From Cytobacillus oceanisediminis (GTDB lineage Bacteria; Bacillota; Bacilli; Bacillales; Cytobacillaceae): a stretch of 64,000 nt of DNA. The position numbers were made by a program, and so were the translations under genes. Shown here piece by piece: positions 8,072-17,178 of this stretch; positions within the stretch are counted from its first letter, which is position 1, and the number at the start of each line of letters is the position of its first letter. The stretch lies in contig NZ_QGTW01000003.1 in the NCBI RefSeq assembly GCF_003182355.1, positions 186,001-250,000 of the forward strand. The letters run 5' to 3'. Below the pieces are notes generated by a model that worked only from the letters and a program-made list of their open reading frames with translations, ran no database searches and had not been told where the DNA came from.

Positions 8072-8134
8072 GCATGAAAAATTCTTAGTTTCGACATCCG
8101 CCAAGGAATGAAAATAAAGCCATTGAACAAACTA
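8072..8134 (+). promoter_or_regulatory. Possible sigma-G promoter of sspM
   Basis: Two weak forespore-type candidates. GCATG (8072-8076), 18 bp and CATCCGC has a good -35 but a poor -10. GAATG (8106-8110), 17 bp and CAAACTA (8128-8134) fits better but would start transcription at the ribosome binding site. Neither is convincing alone. Confidence 0.25.
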
Positions 8135-8154
8135 TATATCGGAGGTGTTTACTA

Positions 8155-8262
8155 ATGGCAAAAAAAGAAAAACAAAATAAGGTTCAACCCAAGAAAATGG
8201 AAGAAACAAAGACAGGCTATGGAAATAAGAAACTTGAAGGCCCTGACCGTCCATCAACATAA
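8155..8262 (+). CDS. sspM: Small acid-soluble spore protein M (SspM)
   Basis: A 35-residue, very basic peptide beginning MAKKEKQNKVQPKK and ending KKLEGPDRPST. The ending is nearly identical to the C-terminus I recall for B. subtilis SspM (KKLGGPNRPST), and the position beside yppC is the same. GGAGGTG at 8141-8147 precedes the ATG. SspM is a minor forespore-specific protein of the dormant spore. The gene ends in a strong terminator shared with convergent yppC. Confidence 0.88.
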   Translation: MAKKEKQNKVQPKKMEETKTGYGNKKLEGPDRPST

Positions 8263-8275
8263 GAATCTAAATCTG

Positions 8276-8303
8276 AAAAGCAAGGAAAATTCCTTGCTTT
8301 TTT
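8276..8303 (+). terminator. Terminator of sspM, shared with convergent yppC
   Basis: Stem AGCAAGGA-AAAT-TCCTTGCT followed by six T on the plus strand and a shorter T run on the minus strand. Confidence 0.85.
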
Positions 8304-9294
8304 ATTTGGAATAAAACAGATTCCCTAACCATGCCATTGCTTTCAGCTGCTTTTGCTTGTGCAAATACCACTCTGTTATATGGACGGGATGTCTTTGACT
8401 TACTGTTTCTTTTTGCCATTCTTTCCTAATTCGCTTTTTTGCAGACCAATCATTAAATTGATGAATGTGATGGGTAATTATAGGGTATGTACAGCGTAGG
8501 AAAGGAGTATTTCTTGGTGTCCTCCTCTTAAAATATTTTTCATAATCGTGCCTTGAGCCAGTATGAATTGTAGTGGATGCGAAATCATAAATAGCCTTAT
8601 AATAACCAGGATCAAACAAAATTTCAGCTAGTCTTTTTCCCAGATCTATCCTTTTAGATACGGACCTAAAGCCGTTTACACTGGCTCCGTATAATTCACC
8701 ATTACATGTAGGGAAAATAACCGAGCTAAAATGAAAATAATCCTGAAAGAAAAAAAGCACTGAATGAAAAACTTTATTTTTATAAACAGGGTGCTCCATC
8801 ACGGGCTTTTGAATAACATTCTGTTCGTTGATAATAAGTGAAATTAGTAACCTCTTTTTATTTCCTTCACCCCAGAAATGCATCCATTCCCGTTCCATAA
8901 ATGAAGAAACATGAAAAGTTTTTAATAAATGAAACATTGGCCGATTCATTTTCGTCGAATAATGATAGAGGAGCAATTGAGGATAAGCGTCCTGAAAGAT
9001 CATCCAATTGGCTCTTTCATAAGTGAGGTAAAGTATATCCCTCACCTGCTTCCCAATAAGTTTTGGAAGGCAGCTGCCTTCAAGATCGCACATATTCCAT
9101 CCCGCGTTTCGTGACACCATGGAGGCAAGGAAAGACCAGCATATTTCCGGGTGCTCCTTGTAAAAATCCAAATAGGCATCTGTCCTGGAGATATTATCAA
9201 TATTATTTTTTGCCGTCATTTTGTTAATGTGCTCTATTAAAAATTGCTCATTTTCTGCAAAACGCGGAAGGGTATATTTTCCAGGGAAAAGCAT
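8302..9294 (-). CDS. yppC: YppC family (DUF2515) protein
   Basis: A 330-residue soluble protein starting MLFPGKYTLPRFAENEQFL. It is rich in aromatic and basic residues and has no signal peptide or transmembrane helix. Recognisable family runs include SFLASMVSRNAGWNMCDLEG and LYLTYERANWMIFQDAYPQL. It lies divergently upstream of recU as in B. subtilis, where YppC (DUF2515) is uncharacterised. No catalytic motif could be identified. The close and persistent association with recU-ponA is noteworthy, but a shared role is not demonstrated. Confidence 0.85.
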   Translation of the reverse strand: MLFPGKYTLPRFAENEQFLIEHINKMTAKNNIDNISRTDAYLDFYKEHPEICWSFLASMVSRNAGWNMCDLEGSCLPKLIGKQVRDILYLTYERANWMIFQDAYPQLLLYHYSTKMNRPMFHLLKTFHVSSFMEREWMHFWGEGNKKRLLISLIINEQNVIQKPVMEHPVYKNKVFHSVLFFFQDYFHFSSVIFPTCNGELYGASVNGFRSVSKRIDLGKRLAEILFDPGYYKAIYDFASTTIHTGSRHDYEKYFKRRTPRNTPFLRCTYPIITHHIHQFNDWSAKKRIRKEWQKETVSQRHPVHITEWYLHKQKQLKAMAWLGNLFYSK

Positions 9295-9555
9295 TGCATT
9301 TCACCTCAGGAAATGAATAGATATTAACGAAGATTAACAGCTTAAAACTTTATCGAGCTGAAACTAAGTCACTGAAACTGCCCGTAAAGACCCGATTCGT
9401 TGAAAATAAACTAAATAACGCCGCATCGTAATTTGAATATGTTAGTGACTTCGTTTTATGAGCCTAACCATAGGCGGGAAATGGACCCAATGATGGAAGT
9501 TTAACTTAGCGTTTGTTAATTAGAACTTTTTATTCAACCAAAGATTGCTGACTTT

Positions 9556-9564
9556 TGTTATGAT
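9556..9564 (+). promoter_or_regulatory. Extended -10 promoter of recU-ponA
   Basis: TGTTATGAT is an extended -10 (TGn plus TATGAT) about 29 bp before the recU start codon. No good -35 precedes it, which is usual for extended -10 promoters. Confidence 0.45.
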
Positions 9565-9592
9565 AGGGAGTAGTTTAAAACGGGGTGACTGC

Positions 9593-10204
9593 ATGAATTT
9601 TCATTATCCGAATGGCAGGAGATATGTCCCTGCTGCAAAAAGTACAAAAACAATAAAAGCAGAGAAAAAATGGTCCTACAGCAATCGCGGGATGACTCTG
9701 GAGGAAGATATTAATGAAACAAATGAGTTCTATTTGGAACACGGAATAGCTTCAATCCATAAAAAGCCTACACCTGTCCAAATTGTACAAGTGGATTATC
9801 CAAAGAGAAGCGCTGCCGTAATCAAAGAGGCATATTTTAAACAAGCATCAACAACAGATTATAATGGTGTTTATAAAGGAAAATATATTGATTTTGAAGC
9901 CAAGGAAACTCAAAATACCACCTCTTTTCCGCTTAAAAACTTTCATGAACACCAAGTTAAGCATATGGAGGAGGTATTAGCCCAAAAAGGAGTATGCTTT
10001 GTAATTCTTCGTTTTTCATCAACTGAAGAAGTATATCTCTTAGAGGCGCATTACTTGCTCTCCTACTGGAAGAGAATGAAAGATGGAGGAAGAAAATCCA
10101 TTACCAAGGCAGAAATCGAAAGCCGCGGGCATCACATTCCGCTTGGATTTCAGCCCAGAATTGACTATATTAAGATAATAGATTATCTTTATAACCTTAA
10201 CTAA
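9593..10204 (+). CDS. recU: Holliday junction resolvase RecU
   Basis: A 203-residue protein, the usual RecU length. RecU cuts four-way DNA junctions during recombination and supports chromosome segregation. The nuclease core is visible in [19 protein letters not shown], with the acidic residues D, D, E and the lysine of the metal-dependent active site. The N-terminal [11 protein letters not shown] and the stalk segment are also typical. ATG 9593 is chosen because GGGGTG precedes it and upstream extension lacks similarity. It is the first gene of an operon with ponA, 41 bp apart, as in other Bacilli. Confidence 0.95.
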   Translation: MNFHYPNGRRYVPAAKSTKTIKAEKKWSYSNRGMTLEEDINETNEFYLEHGIASIHKKPTPVQIVQVDYPKRSAAVIKEAYFKQASTTDYNGVYKGKYIDFEAKETQNTTSFPLKNFHEHQVKHMEEVLAQKGVCFVILRFSSTEEVYLLEAHYLLSYWKRMKDGGRKSITKAEIESRGHHIPLGFQPRIDYIKIIDYLYNLN

Positions 10205-10245
10205 TAATTTTTTCAGTCTGATTGTCAGAAAGGATGAACATATAT

Positions 10246-12939
10246 ATGGCAGAAAAATATCAATCAAGAGAGGAGCGCCGCAAACAGCAATCCAAGCCTA
10301 AAAATAAGGGCAAGAAAAAAGCTTCAGGTACTTTTAAACGCATTTTTCTCATTTTAATTGCTCTTGGAATCGCTGGAATGCTTTTAGGTGCTGGCGCTTT
10401 TGCTTTCATGGTTAAGGATGCTCCCAAGCTTGATGAGAAGCTATTGAAGGATCCGATTTCTTCGCAAATTTATGATATGGAAAACAATTTCATTGTAGAT
10501 GTAGGCTCTGAAAACCGTGATTATGTTGCCTATGAAGATATACCCAAACTTGTTGAGAATGCCTTTTTGGCAACTGAGGATGTCCGTTTTTATAAACACA
10601 ATGGGATGGACTTAATTCGATTAGGCGGGGCAGTTATCGCCAACGTAACACGTGGATTTGGTTCAGAAGGAGCCAGTACGATTACGCAGCAGGTAGTCAA
10701 GAACTCATTCTTAAATAATGATAAAACACTTAGCAGGAAAGCACAGGAAGCATGGCTTTCCTTCCAGCTTGAGCGAAAGTATACAAAACAGGAAATTTTC
10801 GAAATGTATGTCAACAAAATATACATGTCAGAAGGCCATGGGGTCCTAACAGCATCAAAGATTTTTTTTGATAAAGAATTAGATGAGTTGAAGCTGCATG
10901 AAGCTGCCCTTTTGGCAGGCATGCCGCAAAGTCCCAACAACTACAATCCATTTGATTATCCTGAGAAAGCAGAAAAACGGAGAAATATTGTGCTTTCACT
11001 TATGAATCAGCATGGTTTCATATCAAAGGAGGAAATGGAAGCAGCGCAAAAAGTGCCTGTTGAATCCACTCTCGTTGCAGAAGAAAAAAGGGAAACTGAT
11101 GAATCAAAATATGATGCTTTTATAGATGTTGTGTTAGATGAAGTAGAAAAGAAGTACCCGGATCTCGATCCTTATTCTGATGGATTAAAAATTTATACAA
11201 CCCTGGATCCCAATGCCCAGAAGCATGTTGAAACGATTTTAAATACAAATGAAGTTGTGGAATATCCAGATGAAGAATTCCAGGCCGGCATCACCCTGCT
11301 TGATACTAAAACAGGCGAAATCAGGGCGATCGGCGGAGGACGAAACCAGAAAGTCAAACGCGGGTTCAACTTCGCCGTGGACCAAAAGAGACATGCGGGT
11401 TCAACTTTTAAGCCAATTGTCGATTACGGCCCTGCAATTGAGTATTTAAAATGGGGTACCTACCATACAATTGTGGATGAACCTCATACGTATACTGGCG
11501 GAACAGAAATCAATAACTGGGATGGAAGACATATGGGCCCAATGTCCATGCGTGAAGCGCTCGCACGTTCACGGAATATACCAGCCCTGAAAACTTTACA
11601 GGAAGTAGGAACTGATAAAGCACTCGAATTCACTAAAAAGCTAGGTATTCCAATGGATGAAATGTATGAATCCTATTCAATCGGTGCTTATGAGGTTTCT
11701 TCCATGCAAGTTGCAGGAGCTTATAGCGCTTTTGGTAACAATGGTTTTTACACGGAGCCACACGCAGTTAAACAAATTGAAATGCGTGATGGAACAAAAC
11801 TTGATTTGAAACCTGAATCAGAAGTTGTCATGAAGGATTACACAGCATTCATGATCAGTGACATGCTGAAGAGTGTTGTGAAATCTTCATATGGAACTGG
11901 CAGATTGGCTGACGTTCCCGGCCTCCCTGTTGCGGGAAAAACCGGGACTACGAATTATTCTAAAGAACAAGAACAAGAATTTGGAGTTCCAGACGGTGCC
12001 GTGCCGGATGCCTGGTTTGCTGGTTATACGACCAACTATACAGCGGCTATTTGGACGGGATATCAAGATAGAAAGAATTATATAAACGCTGGAGCTGACC
12101 AAAAAATTGCCCAAAAGCTGTTTAGCAATTTAATGGCACATGTGTCCCAGGGCAAAGAAACAGCAGACTTCAAAGTTCCTAAGACTGTGGAAAAGGTAGC
12201 GATAGAGAAAGGCAGCAACCCTGCTAAACGAGCAAGCCAATTCACACCAAAGGACCAGATTATTTATGAATATGCTGTAAAAGGAAATGCTCCAACAGAA
12301 GTATCCAAGAAATTTGATAAACTGGACTCCCCTTCCAACCTGGGAGCAAGCTATGACCAGGCAACAAATGAAATAACACTGACTTGGGAATATCCAGAAG
12401 ATGCAGAAGGCACTCAATTTGAAATAACCGTATCAGTGAATGAAGGTGGTGACCAGCAGCTGAGCGTCACTTCTGAAAAAGGCTTAAAGGTTGCCAACCC
12501 GCAACCGGGAGCTGTGTACACCTTTAAAGTAACAGCCATTCGAGGAGACCAGCAAAGTGATCCTGCATCTGTCAAGGTTGAAATCCCTGATCCAAGCATG
12601 ATTGAGGAAGAAGATGCTGAAGGAGAAGAACAGGACAATACCGGTGAAGAAGGCCAGGATAGCCAAGACGGCGATCAGGGCGGTAACCAGGATGACGGCG
12701 GTTCTGAAGAAGGTGGCGGAAATGAAGAAGGTCAAGGTGACGGAGAAGGTGAAGGTGAAGGTACCGGAGATGGTGAAGGTGACGGTGACGGGACTGGAGA
12801 TGGCGGCACCGGTACCGGAACAGGCACTGGAGACGGCACAGGCGGCAATACTGGAGGCTCTGGATCTGGAACCAACAGCAACTCTGGTTCTGGAACTGGC
12901 TCCAGTGGCTCAGGGACTGGATCAAGTTCTAACAATTAA
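10246..12939 (+). CDS. ponA: Bifunctional class A penicillin-binding protein 1 (PonA)
   Basis: An 897-residue membrane-anchored peptidoglycan synthase. Order: basic cytoplasmic tail, membrane helix (about 32-55), GT51 glycosyltransferase with catalytic E111 in ATEDVRFYKHNG and motif EGASTITQQVVKN, then transpeptidase with S386-x-x-K389 (STFK), S442-R-N444 and K565-T-G. A fibronectin type III domain covers about 693-783. The last 111 residues (787-897) are low-complexity: first D/E/G-rich, then T/G/S/N-rich. ATG 10246 is preferred to TTG 10222 and ATG 10234 by spacing from the AGAAAGGA site and by fit to the family N-terminus. The acidic repetitive tail is longer and more extreme than I would expect and is probably length-variable. 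Confidence 0.95.
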   Translation: MAEKYQSREERRKQQSKPKNKGKKKASGTFKRIFLILIALGIAGMLLGAGAFAFMVKDAPKLDEKLLKDPISSQIYDMENNFIVDVGSENRDYVAYEDIPKLVENAFLATEDVRFYKHNGMDLIRLGGAVIANVTRGFGSEGASTITQQVVKNSFLNNDKTLSRKAQEAWLSFQLERKYTKQEIFEMYVNKIYMSEGHGVLTASKIFFDKELDELKLHEAALLAGMPQSPNNYNPFDYPEKAEKRRNIVLSLMNQHGFISKEEMEAAQKVPVESTLVAEEKRETDESKYDAFIDVVLDEVEKKYPDLDPYSDGLKIYTTLDPNAQKHVETILNTNEVVEYPDEEFQAGITLLDTKTGEIRAIGGGRNQKVKRGFNFAVDQKRHAGSTFKPIVDYGPAIEYLKWGTYHTIVDEPHTYTGGTEINNWDGRHMGPMSMREALARSRNIPALKTLQEVGTDKALEFTKKLGIPMDEMYESYSIGAYEVSSMQVAGAYSAFGNNGFYTEPHAVKQIEMRDGTKLDLKPESEVVMKDYTAFMISDMLKSVVKSSYGTGRLADVPGLPVAGKTGTTNYSKEQEQEFGVPDGAVPDAWFAGYTTNYTAAIWTGYQDRKNYINAGADQKIAQKLFSNLMAHVSQGKETADFKVPKTVEKVAIEKGSNPAKRASQFTPKDQIIYEYAVKGNAPTEVSKKFDKLDSPSNLGASYDQATNEITLTWEYPEDAEGTQFEITVSVNEGGDQQLSVTSEKGLKVANPQPGAVYTFKVTAIRGDQQSDPASVKVEIPDPSMIEEEDAEGEEQDNTGEEGQDSQDGDQGGNQDDGGSEEGGGNEEGQGDGEGEGEGTGDGEGDGDGTGDGGTGTGTGTGDGTGGNTGGSGSGTNSNSGSGTGSSGSGTGSSSNN

Positions 12940-12947
12940 AGTAAATC

Positions 12948-12982
12948 AAAAAAAGCTGACTCGAATATGAGTCAGCTTTTTT
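12948..12982 (+). terminator. Terminator of recU-ponA
   Basis: AAGCTGACTC-GAATAT-GAGTCAGCTT stem with T6 after it and an A run before it, just past the ponA stop codon. Confidence 0.9.
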
Positions 12983-12989
12983 GATGTTG

Positions 12990-13490
12990 AGTGTGATTAG
13001 ATGTTGTTTGCTGAATCCGGCGTTTACGAACGGGATTTCCTGATTTGAGTCCGGATGATACCCAATTACTGAGCGACTTCAATCCGTTTCGCTTATTTGA
13101 TTTTTTTGCAGTTCCGGTGTTTACGCGCGGGCTCTCTCGATTTGCGTGTGGGTGGAACCCCTTTTCTCTCCGGCTTCTCTGGTTTGTACGCGGTTCTATG
13201 TTTGACGCGAGATTCATGGTTTTGCGCGCAAGATTTCTTGTTGGGGGCGGGCTGATTAACGCATTTATACTTTAGGGAGCAACACTGGTCTATAACGACG
13301 AATTAAGGTTTGGCAAAGACGCAATTCCGAGGTTGATTTGACGTATTTATCTTTTTAAACGAAATCCTGGACTATAATAACGCGTAAGTACTTGAACACG
13401 AGGCATTAGGGTTTTACAATGACGTATTTCCAAGAAGATTTGTCACATTATTTGACGCATTTTTGCTTTAGGGACTCTGCTTTCTTTGAT
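12990..13490. repeat. Degenerate repeat-rich intergenic block between convergent ponA and ypoC
   Basis: About 500 bp without a convincing gene. Related segments built on ACGYATTT recur at 13258, 13341 and 13422 (spacing 83 and 81 bp) and again at 13455. The copies at 13258 and 13455 share ACGCATTT and CTTTAGGGA. The phrase TGG-CTATAA-ACG recurs after the first two. The upstream half (13020-13250) has shorter motifs such as TTTACGCGCGGG, TTTGACGCGAGA and TTTTGCGCGCAA at about 18-43 bp spacing. Open frames across it on both strands lack ribosome binding sites and look spurious. Confidence 0.5.
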
Positions 13491-13520
13491 TACACAAAGC
13501 TCTATTAAAAACATTTAAAT

Positions 13521-13550
13521 AAAAAAGCGCCTATTTTTTTTCAGGCGCTT
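13521..13550 (-). terminator. Terminator of the ypoC operon
   Basis: GCGCCTG and the downstream TAGGCGC form the stem, followed by T6 on the minus strand. The ypoC stop codon at 13531 lies inside the stem. Confidence 0.8.
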
Positions 13551-14064
13551 TCTTCTTTATATTTTCCAATGTAATATGCTTTATATAGTGCTTTTCCATT
13601 TCAGCCACTAGTACGGACAACTGGATATAGGCATGGTATAAAGCTGGACTCTTTAATATAAAATTGAGTCTTTCCTTAAGGTTAACCGGCTTTATCTTTA
13701 AATCCCCCAACTCCTCCTGAAAATCAACAGGCTTGCCGTTTGTCCAGAATAATAGCTGCAGAAATAACCCAATTGCTGTTTTCATTGGATCTTCGGCAGC
13801 TTTTTGGTTTCGATTTCCGAAATGCTCATCAAGAAGCCTTTTATGTTCTTTCCATTCCTCCAGCAGCACACGGATGCACTTTTCTTTTTTTTCCCAAGGC
13901 TTTAAAGCTTCCATCCCGGCGTAATACGCAGCTTCATACAGAAATAGAGGGTGAATGTACTGCGTTTTCAGCATTGATTCATCTGCTGTAATCCCATCTT
14001 CCGGCTTATTGAATATAGGGTGGCAAAGCTTAGCAGAAAGGGGGATGATTAGCTGACTATTCAT
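13531..14064 (-). CDS. ypoC: YpoC family protein
   Basis: A 177-residue soluble, largely helical protein starting MNSQLIIPLSAKLCHP. It sits between nth and ponA exactly as B. subtilis ypoC, and its start overlaps the nth stop by 8 bp (ATGAATAG), so it is translationally coupled. Typical content is the Trp/Lys-rich run EALKPWEKKEKCIRVLLEEW. Function is unknown to me. Conservation of nth-ypoC coupling suggests a link to DNA metabolism or to the neighbouring cell wall gene, but this is inference only. Confidence 0.82.
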   Translation of the reverse strand: MNSQLIIPLSAKLCHPIFNKPEDGITADESMLKTQYIHPLFLYEAAYYAGMEALKPWEKKEKCIRVLLEEWKEHKRLLDEHFGNRNQKAAEDPMKTAIGLFLQLLFWTNGKPVDFQEELGDLKIKPVNLKERLNFILKSPALYHAYIQLSVLVAEMEKHYIKHITLENIKKKAPEKK

Positions 14065-14716
14065 TTTCTTGCTTCCCCTTCATCCTCTTTTTTCCTTCCC
14101 TGCATAGGTCGAGAAGAGGGCAGATTTCACATTGCGGATTTTGTGCCTTGCAATGGTACCTTCCAAAGAAGATCATGCGATGATGGGTCACGGACCACTC
14201 ATCCATTGGCACCTTTTTCATTAATGTTTTCTCCACTTCCAGTACGGAGTCCTTCCAGCGGCAAAAACCAAGCCTTTTGCTGACACGTTCTACGTGAGTA
14301 TCAACTGCAATAGCTGGGACACCGTATGCGACAGACACAACTACATTTGCAGTTTTACGGCCAACACCCGGCAGCTTTGTCAGCTCATCCCTGTCCCGGG
14401 GCACTGCTCCATTATATTCATCAAGGAGCAACCGGCAAAGTTTTTGAATGTTTTTTGCTTTATTCCGATATAGGCCAATTGAACGGATATCCTCCTGCAG
14501 CTCTTCTATGGGAACCTCAAGATAGTCCTGAGGAGTTTTATATTTTTTAAAGAGATTTCTTGTCACCTTATTTACCAGCACATCTGTACATTGGGCAGAC
14601 AGTGCGACTGCTATTACAAGTTCAAATGGATTGGAATGATTTAATTCACAGTGTGCTTGCGGGAACATTTCTCCCATCGTATCTAGGCAATATCGAATTT
14701 GTGTTTTATTTAACAA
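14057..14716 (-). CDS. nth: Endonuclease III (DNA glycosylase/AP lyase)
   Basis: A 219-residue base-excision repair enzyme that removes oxidised pyrimidines and cleaves abasic sites. The helix-hairpin-helix LPGVGRKTANVVVSVAYG holds the catalytic lysine, and the catalytic aspartate follows in AIAVDTHVERV. The C-terminal cluster C-x6-C-x2-C-x5-C (HCKAQNPQCEICPLLDLC) binds [4Fe-4S]. A TTG start at 14716 is proposed because it gives MLNKTQIRYCL, in register with the family N-terminus, and GTGGTGA lies just upstream; GTG 14728 or 14725 are alternatives. It is downstream of dnaD in a conserved dnaD-nth-ypoC operon. Confidence 0.94.
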   Translation of the reverse strand: MLNKTQIRYCLDTMGEMFPQAHCELNHSNPFELVIAVALSAQCTDVLVNKVTRNLFKKYKTPQDYLEVPIEELQEDIRSIGLYRNKAKNIQKLCRLLLDEYNGAVPRDRDELTKLPGVGRKTANVVVSVAYGVPAIAVDTHVERVSKRLGFCRWKDSVLEVEKTLMKKVPMDEWSVTHHRMIFFGRYHCKAQNPQCEICPLLDLCREGKKRMKGKQENE

Positions 14717-14766
14717 AGAAATCACCACTTACTGTTTGTCTATTTTTCCAGCAGTTTAAAATTTGT

Positions 14767-15477
14767 TTACTGTTCAAGCCAATTGTAAAAAGGAACTGAC
14801 TTCGCTGTCTGAGAAGGCATATCTTCTTTTTTATTTCTTTGCTGAGATTGGTTTTGCCTAAACTTTTTTCCGTAGCTTTTTGCTTGCTCAATTGTCTTGA
14901 TGCCGTTCTTTTTCCATTCAAATAATATTCTGTCTATATATCTGAAGTTTAGCTTTCCGGACAGGACAGATTCTCTTAGTGCCGCTTTGATTATGTGGGG
15001 ATTATGGTGGTCATCGTCCATCCATAGTGCAAGTGTCTCGCATTCAAACGGTGAAAGCGGCCTGCCGAACTCCCTTTCAAAGCATGTATACAAGTCTGTT
15101 TCGTCTTGCTGCAGCTTAACCGCTTCTTCCTTTTTGCCGCTAAGAAGAAATTGGTCAATGAGCTTCTCCCAAAGCGGATCAAGATGGTATTTTTCAAAAC
15201 GGATGCCATCAGCTGAATAGCTGTCTTTAATCTCAATGTAACCTTTTTGAATTAATTTTCTTAGCATCTCCGTACATTCTGCAACAGATATAGTCATGCG
15301 GGAAGATAATTCAACTGGGGTGGGAAACTCATTCCCATGTTCAATAAAGGAAATTACATGAAGTAATAAAACGAGTTCATGTTCATTTAGATTCATTTCT
15401 TTGTATTGGGTTAACAGTACTCCAGGAATTGAAATATTCCCTTCCTGAAGCCATTTCAATAAACTGTTTTTTGACAT
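14767..15477 (-). CDS. dnaD: DnaD, replication initiation/restart primosomal protein
   Basis: A 236-residue protein of normal length. DnaD acts with DnaB and DnaI to load helicase at oriC and at restart sites. The N-terminal winged-helix region (about 1-100) carries FPTPVELSSRMTISVAECTE. The C-terminal DnaD domain is clear from RPLSPFECETLALWMDD and NFRYIDRILFEWKKNGIKT, and the end VPFYNWLEQ is the family signature. ATG 15477 is used rather than GTG 15486, which overlaps the AGGAGGTG site. First gene of dnaD-nth-ypoC. Confidence 0.95.
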   Translation of the reverse strand: MSKNSLLKWLQEGNISIPGVLLTQYKEMNLNEHELVLLLHVISFIEHGNEFPTPVELSSRMTISVAECTEMLRKLIQKGYIEIKDSYSADGIRFEKYHLDPLWEKLIDQFLLSGKKEEAVKLQQDETDLYTCFEREFGRPLSPFECETLALWMDDDHHNPHIIKAALRESVLSGKLNFRYIDRILFEWKKNGIKTIEQAKSYGKKFRQNQSQQRNKKEDMPSQTAKSVPFYNWLEQ

Positions 15478-15640
15478 TCGTGACACCTCCTTTTCAGTAT
15501 ATCATGAACATAAGTGCTAAAGTGAGGAGAATTACCGGTAAGTTTTCCATGAAATTTTATCTTGACTACTGGCAAAACTTAATAGACCAGCTGACCGGCC
15601 ATCTCAACTTCAGAATGTTCTTTCGATATTGCAAGAAGCA

Positions 15641-15665
15641 AAAAATCCGCGGAAGGCGGATTTTT
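15641..15665 (-). terminator. Terminator of asnS
   Basis: ATCCGC-CTTCC-GCGGAT stem flanked by A5 and T6; it could work on either strand but lies downstream of asnS. Confidence 0.8.
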
Positions 15666-15709
15666 CACTGTAATTAATATACATTTTTCCGGGTTTACGG
15701 GCAGTTACA

Positions 15710-17005
15710 TTATGGATATAAACGGTTCAGCAAACGAGGGAATGGGATGGTTTCACGTACATGCTCCACTCCGCTGATCCAGGCAACAGTTCTTTCAAGG
15801 CCAAGGCCGAATCCGGAATGCGGTACGGAACCGTACTGGCGCAGTTCAAGATACCATTTGTATGCATCCATTTCCAAATTATGCTCCTCCAGGCGCTTCT
15901 TAAGAAGATCATAGTCATGGATACGCTCAGAACCCCCAATTATTTCTCCATAGCCTTCAGGAGCAATCAAGTCTGCACATAATACAACATCTTCCCTTGA
16001 AGGATCAGGCTGCATATAGAAAGGCTTTAGGGAGGTTGGATAATGCGTAATAAAGACTGGCTTTTCATAGCTTTCAGCAATAGCCGTCTCATGCGGAGCA
16101 CCGAAATCATCACCCCACTGGATATCATCAAAGCCTTTTTCCTGAAGGAATTTAATAGCTTCGTCATATGTGATGCGCGGGAATGGAGCTGTGATCTTTT
16201 CAAGCTTGTCTGTATCACGGCCAAGCGTCTTAAGTTCAATTGCACAATTTTTCAAAACGGATTGTACAATGTGCGATACATATTCTTCCTGGACTTTAAG
16301 GTTATCTTCGAATTCATGAAAAGCCATCTCAGGCTCAATCATCCAGAATTCAATCAAATGGCGGCGTGTTTTGGATTTTTCAGCACGGAAAGTCGGCCCA
16401 AATGAAAATACTTTTCCAAGCGCCATAGCAGCAGCTTCCATATAAAGCTGTCCACTTTGTGATAAATAGGCATCTTCATCAAAATATTTAGTCGCAAAAA
16501 GCTCTGAAGTTCCTTCCGGTGCACTCCCTGTTAAAATTGGCGGGTCTACCTTGGAGAATCCCTGCTCATTGAAGAATTCATAAGTTGCACGGATAATTTC
16601 ATTTCTAATTTTCATTACCGCATGCTGGCGGCGGGAGCGCAGCCATAAATGGCGGTTATCCATTAAGAACTCAGTTCCATGCTCTTTTGGAGTAATTGGG
16701 TAATCCACAGCCTGATGAATGACTTCAAGCCCGGTAACAAGGAGCTCGTAGCCAAAAGGCGAACGCTCATCTGTTTGAACCTTGCCAGTAACATATACGG
16801 AAGATTCCTGTGTCACTGACTTTGCTCCCTGGAATACTTCATCAGGGACTTCAGCCTTCACGACTACCCCCTGAATAAATCCTGTTCCATCACGAAGCTG
16901 CAAAAAAGCAATCTTTCCGCTTGAGCGCTTATTGGCAATCCAGGCTCCAATGGTAACTTCCTGGTCAACATATTTATGAACTTGAGAAATTGTTGTTTTT
17001 GTCAA
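15710..17005 (-). CDS. asnS: Asparaginyl-tRNA synthetase
   Basis: A 431-residue class II aminoacyl-tRNA synthetase that charges tRNA-Asn. The N-terminal OB-fold anticodon-binding domain covers about residues 1-100 ([24 protein letters not shown] in full). Class II motif 2 is [20 protein letters not shown] and motif 3 is [15 protein letters not shown]. The length is typical of the bacterial AsnRS family. It has its own sigma-A promoter and no T-box leader in the short 5' region. It is placed between dnaD and aspB as in B. subtilis; AspB makes aspartate, a plausible metabolic link to asparagine supply. Confidence 0.96.
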   Translation of the reverse strand: MTKTTISQVHKYVDQEVTIGAWIANKRSSGKIAFLQLRDGTGFIQGVVVKAEVPDEVFQGAKSVTQESSVYVTGKVQTDERSPFGYELLVTGLEVIHQAVDYPITPKEHGTEFLMDNRHLWLRSRRQHAVMKIRNEIIRATYEFFNEQGFSKVDPPILTGSAPEGTSELFATKYFDEDAYLSQSGQLYMEAAAMALGKVFSFGPTFRAEKSKTRRHLIEFWMIEPEMAFHEFEDNLKVQEEYVSHIVQSVLKNCAIELKTLGRDTDKLEKITAPFPRITYDEAIKFLQEKGFDDIQWGDDFGAPHETAIAESYEKPVFITHYPTSLKPFYMQPDPSREDVVLCADLIAPEGYGEIIGGSERIHDYDLLKKRLEEHNLEMDAYKWYLELRQYGSVPHSGFGLGLERTVAWISGVEHVRETIPFPRLLNRLYP

Positions 17006-17057
17006 TTTATGTTCCCTCCAAAAAATCTAAGCAATCACTTCTTATGTATCGCTATAT

Positions 17058-17086
17058 ATTATACCTTCCAGCCCTCTGACAAGCAA
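17058..17086 (-). promoter_or_regulatory. Sigma-A promoter of asnS
   Basis: On the minus strand: TTGCTT (17086-17081), 17-bp spacer and a perfect TATAAT (17063-17058), about 53 bp upstream of the start codon. The short leader leaves no room for a T-box. Confidence 0.75.
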
Positions 17087-17135
17087 TAATAGAGAAATTT
17101 ACGAGATGGATAATGATATTTTTCATTAGATAACA

Positions 17136-17161
17136 TAGAAGAAGGCCGGATATCATCCGGC
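17136..17161 (-). terminator. Hairpin after aspB
   Basis: GCCGGAT-GAT-ATCCGGC stem after the aspB stop; the downstream tract CTTCTTCT is a poor T run, so termination may be incomplete. Confidence 0.5.
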
Positions 17162-17178
17162 ACTCCAGCAAACAAGTA

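Noticed and set aside
8106..8134. Good sigma-G match GAATG-17-CAAACTA before sspM as the true promoter
   Set aside because: Transcription would begin at the ribosome binding site itself; kept only as a low-confidence alternative.
12572..12935. Long antisense open frames over the 3' end of ponA
   Set aside because: They mirror the repetitive Gly/Glu/Asp codons of the PonA tail and carry no ribosome binding sites.
13045..13275. Plus-strand 76-codon frame (and an overlapping minus-strand 81-codon frame) between ponA and ypoC
   Set aside because: No ribosome binding site, repetitive ACGC-rich origin and odd composition; treated as repeat DNA.
12990..13490. CRISPR-like array
   Set aside because: The repeated motifs are degenerate and irregular, with no conserved 24-40 bp repeat and no cas genes.
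13494..13515. GCTCTATTAAA before the ypoC terminator as a fifth copy of the palindromic element
   Set aside because: Only one end is visible, without the GTTGAT part or an inverted partner; could be chance.
17006..17178. T-box riboswitch before asnS
   Set aside because: The promoter lies only about 53 bp upstream of the start codon, leaving no room for a specifier stem, the T-box sequence and a terminator.
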